Under the pieces are notes generated by a model, which saw nothing but the letters and a program-made list of their open reading frames with translations, was not told the DNA's origin and ran no database searches. DNA of 64,000 nucleotides from Planctomycetota bacterium. Its GTDB lineage: Bacteria; Planctomycetota; SZUA-567. Positions 52,211-60,034 of this stretch are shown here, one piece after another (the stretch's first letter is position 1; each line of letters opens with the position of its first letter). The stretch lies in assembly GCA_020060765.1 (NCBI GenBank), contig JAGUZQ010000110.1:25774-89773 (forward strand), given 5' to 3'. Made by a program: the position numbers and the translations under genes.

Positions 52211-53377
52211 ATGAACCTCGCCTATTTTGTCGGAAATTTTCCCTGCTGGAGCGAACAGTTCGTCAGGCGCGAGGCCGAAAGCCTGGCGCGGCGCGGACAC
52301 GAAATTGTCCTGTGGCCGTGCGAAAAGCCGCTGCCCGACGCGCGCTGGCATCGGGTCGACGGCTCCCCCCTGCCCCCTCTGCTTTCCGGTAAAAGTCATT
52401 TCGGCTGCAAGGCGTTGCGTGCGTTACTGCGCGCGGGCGTGTTGCAGACGCGGCGCGTGCCCCAGGTTTTGCGCGCGCTGGAGACGCTGCCCTTCACGCC
52501 AGATATTTTCGTCGCCCAGTTCGCGTCTCTGCCTGCCCTGATCGCGGCGGCGGCTAGTGCGGAAACCGGGATTCCCTTCTGCCAGTGGATTCACGCCAAA
52601 GATATATGGACGCCGTGGAGTCCGGGCATCAGCGCGGCGCTGGCCGCGAAAAAAATCTTCTGCTGCAACCGCGCGGCGCTGGAGCAATTCAAATTATACT
52701 GCGCGGCGAATTTAGCGCAGACGCCAGAGGTGCATCTGCTGCACCATCCCTTGCCGGAAACTTTATTGCAGGCAGAAAACATCCCGGCTCTTGATAGCGA
52801 CCAGCATGGATTTATCGATATTCTTTCCGCAGGGCGCTATGTGAAGAAAAAGGGGTTTACGCTGCTGCTGGAGGCTTTTGCGCTGTTGTTAAATGACTTT
52901 CCCACCGCGAAGCTGCAACTCATCGGCGAGGGCGAGGAGCATCTTGCCTTGGGGAAAAAAATCATGGCGCTGGCTCTGCCTCCTGAAGCAATCACTATTA
53001 CCAGAACCATGGAGCCGGATAAATTTGTCGCGCGCCTGCGGGCGGCGCGGCTGGTGGTTGCGGCTTCGACTGTCGCGCCTGACGGCGACCGGGACGGAAT
53101 TCCCAACATTCTGCTGGAAGCGATGGCGCTGGGCGTGCCGGTGGCGGGTACGGCGGTCGGCGGCATTCCGGAGGTGCTGGATAACTCGCGCGGCTGGCTG
53201 GCGGAGGCAGACAATCCGCACGCGCTGGCGACGGTGATGAGAGACGCTCTTTCCGCTCCGGAGGAATGCCAGCGGCGGGCGCGGGTGGCGCGGGATTATG
53301 TCTGTCAGCATTTTTGCGAAGAGGCGACAGTCGCGCCGTTGGAACAGTTGCTGGCGGAAGCGGCTGGCCACGCCTGA
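52211..53377 (+). CDS. GT4-type glycosyltransferase
   Basis: 388 residues, GT-B fold. N-terminal VGNFPCWSEQFVRREAESLARRGHE, the usual opening of this family; C-terminal nucleotide-sugar site with GRYVKKKGFTLLLEAFALL (about 217-235), GEGEEHLAL and GIPNILLEAMALGVPVAGTA then GGIPEVL (E-x7-E motif). It transfers a sugar to an acceptor glycan or lipid. It stands alone after element D, so neither donor nor acceptor can be named. Ribosome site is poor (AACCCAGT). Confidence 0.85.
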   Translation: MNLAYFVGNFPCWSEQFVRREAESLARRGHEIVLWPCEKPLPDARWHRVDGSPLPPLLSGKSHFGCKALRALLRAGVLQTRRVPQVLRALETLPFTPDIFVAQFASLPALIAAAASAETGIPFCQWIHAKDIWTPWSPGISAALAAKKIFCCNRAALEQFKLYCAANLAQTPEVHLLHHPLPETLLQAENIPALDSDQHGFIDILSAGRYVKKKGFTLLLEAFALLLNDFPTAKLQLIGEGEEHLALGKKIMALALPPEAITITRTMEPDKFVARLRAARLVVAASTVAPDGDRDGIPNILLEAMALGVPVAGTAVGGIPEVLDNSRGWLAEADNPHALATVMRDALSAPEECQRRARVARDYVCQHFCEEATVAPLEQLLAEAAGHA

Positions 53378-53479
53378 AAAACATTCCCCGAAAAAACTGT
53401 CAAAAAAAACCATTCTCCTGTATAAGAACGTATACAGATAAAATCGCTGGCAGCATATTTAATTGCGGGAGGCAAAAAC

Positions 53480-55024
53480 ATGGACAAAATCAAGCAACTG
53501 TTTCCGGACGAGAATTCCGGGAAGAAAGGCATTAAGATCAAGAAAGGCGCGGTGGCGCTGGCGGCGGCGGTGCTGCTGTTGCTGCTGGGATTCGGGGGTT
53601 CGTTTTTCGTCTGGTTTTTCTGCCGGATAGAAACCCAGGCCGACCAGATCGTGGTGCTGATCCAGAAAACCGGCGCAGACCTGCCCTCGGGGCAGATCGT
53701 GGCCACCAGCCCCGACCAGAAAGGGATTCAGCTTGAGGTGCTGCCGGAAGGCAGGTACTTCTACAATCCCTACACCTGGAGCTGGATCATGGCGAAAGTC
53801 ACCGACATCCCGGCGGGAAAACTCGGCATCGTCACCCGCCTGTACGGCGACGAACTGCCGCCTTCGGAAATCATCGCCACCGAAGGCAAGAAAGGCATCG
53901 AGGCGGAAGTGCTGCGTCCGGGCAAGTATCGACTCAATCCTTATGCCGTCCATGTGCAGATGTTCAACGCCACCACTATCCGCCCCGGGCATGTGGGGGT
54001 CGTAACCTCGCTCACCGGCCGGGACGTACTCACCACCGATATCCCCGAAGGAGAAAGCAATTCCTTTCTCGTGCCCGACGGCCTGAAAGGCGTGGTGCAG
54101 AAAGTGCTCGACCCCGGCACCTATTACCTGCATCCTTATATGTATAACGTGGTGGAAGTGAACCTGCAGAGCCAGCGGTTCGAAATGAGCGGCGCGGACG
54201 TGATTTCCTTCCTCACCCTCGACGGCTTTACCGTGACGGTTGAAGGCACGATCGAATACGCCCTGCAACGCGACAAGGCGGCGCTGCTGACCCACCGCGT
54301 GGGCGACATGGCCGACATCATCAAGAAAGTCATCCTGCCCCGCGCGCGCGGCTTCAGCCGCATCGAGGGCAGCAAGCATCCGTCCATCGACTTCATCGTG
54401 GGCGAAACCCGCCAGAAATTCCAGAACGACCTGGAGTCGCACCTGCGCGAGAAAAGCATCGAGTGGGGCGTGGATATCAATTCGGTGCTGATCCGGAAAA
54501 TCGTCGTGCCTGACCAGATCGCCAGCATCAGCCGTAACCGCGAAATGGCGGTGCAGGAAGTGAAAAAATACGAACAGCAGATAGAACAGGCCAAGTCGCA
54601 GGCGGAACTGGTGAAACAGGAAATGCTGGCGCAACAGAGCAAGGAAAAGGTCGGCGCCGACACCGAACGCATCCGCTCGGTCATCAACGCCGAACAGGAG
54701 CAGGAAGTGCGCCTCATCGCCGCTCGCCGGGAACTGGAGGTAGCGAAGCTGAAAAAAGACGCCTCCCAGTTCCAGGCGGAATCGATCCTGCTCAAGGCCA
54801 ACGGCGAGAAAGACGCCATCGCCAAGCGCAACGAAGCCGAAGCGTCGGTGGTGCAGAACCAGGTTAAGGCTCTCGGCGGCGGGCAGAATCTCGCGCGTTA
54901 TACCTTTTACGAAAAGATCGGCCCGCGCGTGAATTCGATTCTCAGCAACGACACCGAAGACGGCCTGGGCGGCATCTTCAAGTCCTATATCCCGAAATAC
55001 AAGGAGCAGGGAAATGACAAATAA
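53480..55024 (+). CDS. Band-7/SPFH protein with N-terminal repeats
   Basis: 514 residues. A membrane segment at about residues 22-50 (GAVALAAAVLLLLLGFGGSF), then three units of about 60-70 residues of the type LPSGQIVATSPDQKGIQLEV then LPEGRYFYNPY, followed by a band-7 domain (about 225-340, SFLTLDGFTVTVEGTIEYAL, VGDMADIIKKVILPRARGF) and a flotillin-like coiled coil with KANGEKDAIAKRNEAEAS. It probably forms oligomeric membrane scaffolds. GGGAGG before the ATG. The second band-7 gene overlaps its end by 11 bp. Confidence 0.85.
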   Translation: MDKIKQLFPDENSGKKGIKIKKGAVALAAAVLLLLLGFGGSFFVWFFCRIETQADQIVVLIQKTGADLPSGQIVATSPDQKGIQLEVLPEGRYFYNPYTWSWIMAKVTDIPAGKLGIVTRLYGDELPPSEIIATEGKKGIEAEVLRPGKYRLNPYAVHVQMFNATTIRPGHVGVVTSLTGRDVLTTDIPEGESNSFLVPDGLKGVVQKVLDPGTYYLHPYMYNVVEVNLQSQRFEMSGADVISFLTLDGFTVTVEGTIEYALQRDKAALLTHRVGDMADIIKKVILPRARGFSRIEGSKHPSIDFIVGETRQKFQNDLESHLREKSIEWGVDINSVLIRKIVVPDQIASISRNREMAVQEVKKYEQQIEQAKSQAELVKQEMLAQQSKEKVGADTERIRSVINAEQEQEVRLIAARRELEVAKLKKDASQFQAESILLKANGEKDAIAKRNEAEASVVQNQVKALGGGQNLARYTFYEKIGPRVNSILSNDTEDGLGGIFKSYIPKYKEQGNDK

Positions 55025-56783
55025 ATCAGCCACAATTATCGCGGGACTGCTGCTGGTACTGGTATGCGTAGCGGCCTGGATGTCGGTGGAGTGGTTTTTC
55101 TTCCGCTTCTACGTGGGGCCTAACCAGATGGCGGTGATTATCTCCAAGTCCGGCGACCCGCTGCCGGCCGGGGAAATCCTGGCTGACGACGGGCAGAAAG
55201 GCATCCAGAAAGCGGTACTGGGCGAAGGGCGGCATTTCCTCAACCCGGTGTTTTTTGAACACGAAATCCATCCCGTCACGTTTATCCCGCCGGGCAAGAT
55301 CGGGCTGGTTACAAGCAAGGTAGGGGCAAATCTGCCCGAAGGCGACTTCCTTGCCAACGCCAACCAGAAAGGCATCTGGCGTCAGGTGCTGGGGCCGGGC
55401 AAATACCGCCTCAATCCTTACGGTTATAACATTACAGTAGTTGATGCGATCAGCGTTCCCGTGGGCTATTGCGGAGTCATCACTTCTCTGTCGGGCAAAC
55501 AGGCCGCGCCGGGCGAATTCGCCAAGGCGGACGAAAAAGGCGTGCGGAAAGACATTTTGCAGCCGGGTCTGTATTACATCAATCCCAAGGCGTACAAGAT
55601 CGACGTGCTGGAGATCGGCGTCAACCAGGTGTCGCTGCTGGGGAAGGAAGGCGGGCGCGTCATCACCAAGGGCCAGCTCGAATCGACCAACTCGGTCATG
55701 GAGGAGTTACAGGGAAAAGTCCTGAGCGAGACCAATAAAAAGCGCATGGATTATATGAACGAGAATGCGTTGCCAACGAATATGCCACCTGCTAAGTCAC
55801 AAAGCAGAGGATTTTTCAAAAGCCGGTCGGATTCCGCATCAGACAAGCTTGAGATGGAAGCTCCGGATGAAAAAGCGAAGTTTGCACAGCAACGCATGCA
55901 GATGGTGGACGAGAACGGCTCGACCTCAATGATGCTGGCGCAGTTTATCGAGTTCCCCTCGCGCGACGGTTTCCAGATCAGCCTCGACATGACGGTGGAG
56001 GTGGAACTGCTGCCGAAAGAGATTTCCTGGATTTTCAGCCGCTACGGCGACCTGCCCGCGGTGGTCGACAAGATCATCATGCCGCAGATCACCTCCATCT
56101 CCCGCAACAAGGGCTCGGAATACCAGGCCAAGGATTTCATCATGGGCGAGGGGCGCGAAAAATTCCAGAACGAACTGACCAAGGCGCTGGCGACCACTCT
56201 GGCGACGAAAAAGATCATCGTCCATAACGCGCTGATCCGGCATGTGGAAGTGCCGCAGCAGATACTGGAACCGATCCAGCAGGCCAGCATCGCCATCCAG
56301 CAGAACCTGACCAACCTGGAGCGGCAGAACACGGCGAAAAAACTGGCGGAACTAAATACAGAAATCGCCCTGATCGAACAGCGCCGTGAACAGGTCGCGC
56401 AGGAGACTTCAAAGCTCAGGGCGGAAATCAAGGCCGACGAGGAAAAGCAGGTGGCGCAGATCAAGGCTGAAGCGATCAAGAAAGCGGCGGAAATCGCCCG
56501 GGAAACGGCGCGCAACGACGCGGAAACCGTCCGCATCCTGGGACAGGCGCAGGCGTCGGCCATCCAGCTTGTCGAAGGCGAAAAGGTGAACGGCATCCAG
56601 ATGAAAACCGCCGCCTACGACGACTACCAGGCCTACACCTTGACGGAATTCGCCCGCTCGCTCAACCCTGACGTGAAGGTGAACATCATTCATTCCGGCA
56701 CCGGCACCCTGTGGACTGATCTTAAAAACGCGAACCTGGGAGAACTGGGCGGAGCGGCGCTGCTGAAAGGAAATGCCGAATAG
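55014..56783 (+). CDS. Second band-7/SPFH protein with N-terminal repeats
   Basis: 589 residues, built like its neighbour: membrane segment at 9-30, then the same repeated unit (LPAGEILADDGQKGIQKAVLG, LPEGDFLANANQKGIWRQVLG, APGEFAKADEKGVRKDILQPG), then a band-7 domain near residues 315-420 (FPSRDGFQISLDMTVEVELL, PQITSISRNKGSEYQAKDF) and a long coiled coil (430-530, LAELNTEIALIEQRREQVAQ). It has an extra 90-residue charged insert (about 210-310) between repeats and band-7 domain that the first protein lacks. The two probably co-assemble. Confidence 0.85.
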   Translation: MTNKSATIIAGLLLVLVCVAAWMSVEWFFFRFYVGPNQMAVIISKSGDPLPAGEILADDGQKGIQKAVLGEGRHFLNPVFFEHEIHPVTFIPPGKIGLVTSKVGANLPEGDFLANANQKGIWRQVLGPGKYRLNPYGYNITVVDAISVPVGYCGVITSLSGKQAAPGEFAKADEKGVRKDILQPGLYYINPKAYKIDVLEIGVNQVSLLGKEGGRVITKGQLESTNSVMEELQGKVLSETNKKRMDYMNENALPTNMPPAKSQSRGFFKSRSDSASDKLEMEAPDEKAKFAQQRMQMVDENGSTSMMLAQFIEFPSRDGFQISLDMTVEVELLPKEISWIFSRYGDLPAVVDKIIMPQITSISRNKGSEYQAKDFIMGEGREKFQNELTKALATTLATKKIIVHNALIRHVEVPQQILEPIQQASIAIQQNLTNLERQNTAKKLAELNTEIALIEQRREQVAQETSKLRAEIKADEEKQVAQIKAEAIKKAAEIARETARNDAETVRILGQAQASAIQLVEGEKVNGIQMKTAAYDDYQAYTLTEFARSLNPDVKVNIIHSGTGTLWTDLKNANLGELGGAALLKGNAE

Positions 56784-56806
56784 CGTGGAAAATATTTATA
56801 TCACTC

Positions 56807-56834
56807 TTGACATGATCGCGCGGAGTTTTATAAT
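56807..56834 (+). promoter_or_regulatory. Consensus sigma-70 promoter of the selenoprotein gene
   Basis: TTGACA (56807-56812), 16-bp spacer, TATAAT (56829-56834). Both boxes are perfect. The transcript would start about 25 bp before the Shine-Dalgarno AAGGGG of the next gene, so this gene is probably strongly expressed, with an intrinsic terminator at 58143-58172 closing a one-gene unit. Confidence 0.85.
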
Positions 56835-56872
56835 GTAATTGTTAGGTCAGTTCCATAGAAAAGGGGAAAGCC

Positions 56873-58120
56873 ATGAAAAAACTTCTCGCGATGTTTCTTT
56901 TAGCGGGGTTATGCGTGCTTTTCGCCGCGCCTTCGTTTGCCGAAGATGCGGTTACCCTCAAGCCTGAAACCATCAAGGATCCCGGGATTATTCTCAGCAA
57001 ATGCGATGTGAAAGAACCTGACGGCAAGCGGCGCGGCGGTAGTAACGACGCGATCAAGCTGACGGAAAAAGGACTTATCGCTCCCGGCAATACACTGGCC
57101 TTCTCCGCCGCGAAGTCGGAACTGCCTATCACCCTGCAGGACAAGGAATACGTCTTCTCCTACGGCGCGGCTCCTAAATTCGACAAAGACAAGCTCAAAC
57201 TGAAAAACGGCACGTATTCCCCGGTTAAGATGAAACTGGATAACGGCTGCAAATACGTGCTGGCCTTCCCTTACCTCACGGGCGAGGGTATGAAAAAGAC
57301 TGTCGGTTACCGCTCCGGTTGCGCGGTCTCGGTCAAGGTCGGCATGGCGGAAATTGCCTTCTACGACAACAACACCGACGGCCGCTATTCGCTTGACGAC
57401 ACTTTCGGCCTGAATGACGGGATGGTATTCGCGCCCATCACGGAAAAGATCGGCACCGCCGACGGGGTTTACAAGGTAATCTCTATCGCGGAAGACGGCT
57501 CCTCCGCTACCATCGCCAAGCTGGAAGAGCCGGTCGGCACCATCGCGGTGAAATTCTCTGGCAAGAGCCTTGAGGCTCACGTCGCTTTCGTTGGCGATAA
57601 CGGCGTGTCCTTCGTCACGACCTGCGACGGTAAGCCGGTAAAAGTTCTGCCCGGCAAGTATACGATCAAGTATGGTCTGCTTTACAATAAGAAAGAAAAA
57701 TGCGCCGTCGCGGGAATATTGGCCGGGAAGATGGGCGACTTCGAAGTCGCTGCCGACCAGACAGTAGAGATCAAGCTGGGCGAGGACTTCGTACTCGGAT
57801 TTGATGTGGAAGCCTCCAAGAACGTCAACAAGACCAAGGTTTCGATAAACCCCTCTGCTTTCACCCTTAGCGGCAGAAGCGCGGAACAATATATCGGCTA
57901 CACCATCCAGCGCCCTCCGGTAGTGACCGGACTTGAGGAGGGTAAGAAAGAATTCCCCATGGGCGTTTTCGAGACTGGCTGAGGGGGCGGCCTCTGCGGG
58001 TATTCCGGCGGAATACCGACAAAGAAAAGCGGCGAGGAAATCAGCAACCCCGAAATCAGAATTACCGCGATGATCAAGAACCTAGGCGAGGTAATAGGAG
58101 TGCAAACGGTTGCGAAATAA
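56873..58120 (+). CDS. Probable secreted selenoprotein with in-frame UGA
   Basis: The frame up to the TGA at 57980-57982 encodes 369 residues with a clear signal peptide (1-23, ending PSFA). No known domain recognised; the fold looks beta-rich with Lys-rich loops (IALDDTFGLNDG-like metal-loop, residues about 170-190: FYDNNTDGRYSLDDTFGLND). The TGA is followed in frame by 45 codons, GGGLCGYSGGIPTKKSGEEI and onwards to QTVAK and TAA at 58118-58120. GGTATTCC and GGAATACC form an 8-bp hairpin whose loop starts about 24 nt after the UGA. The gene is followed 22 bp later by a strong terminator and then selD, tRNA-Sec, selA and selB. UGA at codon 370 is therefore read as selenocysteine, in U-G-G-G-L-C. 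If read as stop, the gene ends at 57982. Confidence 0.75.
57998..58018 (+). promoter_or_regulatory. Candidate bacterial SECIS hairpin
   Basis: Stem GGTATTCC (57999-58006) and GGAATACC (58010-58017) with loop GGC, flanked by CGG and G. It starts 15-16 nt after the UGA, close to the 11-14 nt of known bacterial SECIS elements, and has G residues in the loop as SelB needs. The stem is perfect over 8 bp. Confidence 0.65.
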
Positions 58121-58142
58121 CCCTACTGCCTGACTTTTCCGC

Positions 58143-58172
58143 AAAGGCCGCGTAACCCGCGGCCTTTTTTTT
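58143..58172 (+). terminator. Intrinsic terminator after the selenoprotein gene
   Basis: AAAGGCCGCG, loop TAACC, CGCGGCC followed by eight T (58165-58172). A textbook rho-independent terminator, 22 bp after the TAA at 58118-58120 and 161 bp after the UGA at 57980. Its place supports the longer reading frame. Confidence 0.92.
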
Positions 58173-58190
58173 ATTTTGGAGCCTGAACAA

Positions 58191-59780
58191 ATGACGCCAG
58201 AACAGATGGAAAAACGGAAGCGCATCATGTCGCGCTCGATCGCCTTGGGACACTGCGTGTGCGACCCCAACAAGCCCTGCCCCTGCCCGGTGTTCAAGAA
58301 TCGGAACGTCTGCGAATGCGCGGGCGAACGCCTGCCGGTCATGTCCGGCGAAGTAAGGTTGACTGAGACCGTGCGCGGCGCGGGCTGCGCCAGCAAGATC
58401 GGCAAGAAAGACCTGCACGAAGCCCTGGCGGGACTTCCGGAGATCGACGACCCGCGCGTGCTCGTGGGCAGCAGCGCGGGAGATGACGCAGGCGTGATCG
58501 TCCTCGGCGACGGCGGAGCGTCGATCCTCACCGTCGACGTCTTTGCCCCCTCGGTCGACGACCCCTACACTTTCGGCCAGATCGCCGCCGCCAACAGCGT
58601 GTCTGACATTTACGCCATGGGCGGCAAGCCCGAGGCAGCGCTTTCGATTATCGGCTTCCCCATCCACACCCTGCCCCCGTCGGCGATGCGCGAAATCCTG
58701 CGCGGCGGCATCGACAAGATGAAGGAGGCTGGCGTCCCCGTCGTCGGCGGACACAGCATCAACGATTCCGAGGTGAAGTGCGGCTTCGCGGTGCTGGGTT
58801 CCTCCCCGGTCGACCGTTTCGTCCGCAACCAGGGCGCGCGCCCCGGCGACGACATTGTCCTGACCAAGCCGCTCGGGAACGGCATCGTCGCCTTCGCCGC
58901 GCAGATCGGACGGGCAGATAAAAACAGTCTGGCGGAAATCGCCGAATCGATGGCATCCCTCAACAAAACCGCGGGCGAACAGATGGTACTGCGCAACGCT
59001 CACGCCGCCACCGACGTCACCGGCTTTTCCCTGCTGGGGCACATGAGCGAAATCATCAAGAACAGCAAGGTCGAAGCCGAAATCGATTTCGATGCGCTTC
59101 CTCTGTTTTCCGGCGTAAAAGAACTGTCGCAGCGGGAAATCCTGCCCGGCGCGGTGGAACGCAACCGCGAATCGGTCGCCGCCTCACTGCTCGACCTGAC
59201 GGCGCTGGCTCCGGCGCAGGAAAACGTTCTTTTCGGGCCGGAGACTTCCGGCGGGTTGCTGGTGTTTCTGCCGAAAGACGCGGCGCCCGATTATGTCAAA
59301 ACTCTGCAAAAAGCCGGGGTGAAACACTGTGCAATCATCGGCCGAGTTACGAAGGAAAATCCGCAGGGCTTGATAAGAATTACCAGCAGGAAAGTCGAAG
59401 ACTGGCAGAAGATAAAACCGGAACCGAAAACTACCCCGGCAAAAAATGCCCCGACAGAAACGCCTGCGTCCTGCTGTTGTGGCGTGGAGAATGAAACTCC
59501 TGCGGAAAATATCGCTCCGTCCCCGGTAAAAGCGACGCAGGCCTTCCAGCAATACATGGCGACAGTGAACGCGCCGGGCGCGCTGGACGCGAAGACAAAA
59601 AAGCTGATCGCGCTGGCGCTGTCGGTAGTTACCCGATGCGGGGAGTGCGTGAAGATCAACACCCAGGCCGCGCAAAGCCTGGGCGCGACCACGGAGGAAA
59701 TTTCCGAAGCGGTGGCGCTAGGCATATCTTTTGGTGGCGCGCCGGTAAATATGTTTTATAATGGATTGAAGAGAGACTAA
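58191..59780 (+). CDS. selD: Selenophosphate synthase fused to a CMD (AhpD-like) domain
   Basis: 529 residues from the ATG at 58191 (GGAG nine bases upstream), against about 350 for usual SelD. Residues 1-50 are a Cys-rich lead (HCVCDPNKPCPCPVFK, CECAGE). The SelD core follows: GAGCASKI with catalytic Cys66 and Lys69, GDDAGVIV, DVFAPSVDDPYTFGQIAAAN, MGGKPEAALSI, GGHSINDSE, TDVTGFSLLGHM. A linker with CCCG (about residues 428-431) leads to residues 447-529, a carboxymuconolactone-decarboxylase domain with Cys483-x2-Cys486; the third catalytic His of AhpD is Asn here. It makes selenophosphate from selenide and ATP for Sec-tRNA synthesis. Cys, not Sec, is used in its own active site. Confidence 0.9.
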   Translation: MTPEQMEKRKRIMSRSIALGHCVCDPNKPCPCPVFKNRNVCECAGERLPVMSGEVRLTETVRGAGCASKIGKKDLHEALAGLPEIDDPRVLVGSSAGDDAGVIVLGDGGASILTVDVFAPSVDDPYTFGQIAAANSVSDIYAMGGKPEAALSIIGFPIHTLPPSAMREILRGGIDKMKEAGVPVVGGHSINDSEVKCGFAVLGSSPVDRFVRNQGARPGDDIVLTKPLGNGIVAFAAQIGRADKNSLAEIAESMASLNKTAGEQMVLRNAHAATDVTGFSLLGHMSEIIKNSKVEAEIDFDALPLFSGVKELSQREILPGAVERNRESVAASLLDLTALAPAQENVLFGPETSGGLLVFLPKDAAPDYVKTLQKAGVKHCAIIGRVTKENPQGLIRITSRKVEDWQKIKPEPKTTPAKNAPTETPASCCCGVENETPAENIAPSPVKATQAFQQYMATVNAPGALDAKTKKLIALALSVVTRCGECVKINTQAAQSLGATTEEISEAVALGISFGGAPVNMFYNGLKRD

Positions 59781-59882
59781 GGCTCTAAGGGACTAAGATT
59801 TTATTCTCCCTCTTCCAAGGGGAGTTAGAGGGGAAAGGCCATCACCCCTTACGGGGCGCTGTACTTAGTCCTCTATTCCCTT
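59774..59882. repeat. Inverted octad-array element E (CTTAGTCC units)
   Basis: Left arm 59774-59800 (AGACTAAGGCTCTAAGGGAC and on) and right arm 59864-59882 (CTTAGTCCTCTATTCCCTT) are degenerate versions of the units in element C. It starts at the selD stop codon and ends 39 bp before tRNA-Sec. The interior also has a CCCCTTACGGGG hairpin. Confidence 0.65.
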
Positions 59883-59921
59883 GCAAAAGTTCTCTTTTAC
59901 ACAGAGATTCAAGTAGTATCC

Positions 59922-60016
59922 GGAGGCGTTTGGCGGCTGGTGCCGCTCGCGGTCTTCAAAATCGTTGTGGGGCCGACAAGGTCCCGGGTGGGTTCGATTC
60001 CCATACGCTTCCGCCA
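59922..60016 (+). tRNA. selC: tRNA-Sec (UCA)
   Basis: 95 nt including an encoded CCA. Acceptor stem of eight pairs (GGAGGCGT with ACGCTTCC), discriminator G, anticodon TCA in loop CTTCAAA, a long variable arm (GGGGCCGACAAGGTCCC) and T-arm TGGGTTCGATTCCCA. The eight-base-pair acceptor, long variable arm and UCA anticodon are specific for bacterial selenocysteine tRNA. It lies between selD and selA. Confidence 0.96.
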
Positions 60017-60034
60017 TTTTGCCAAGGTCGACGC

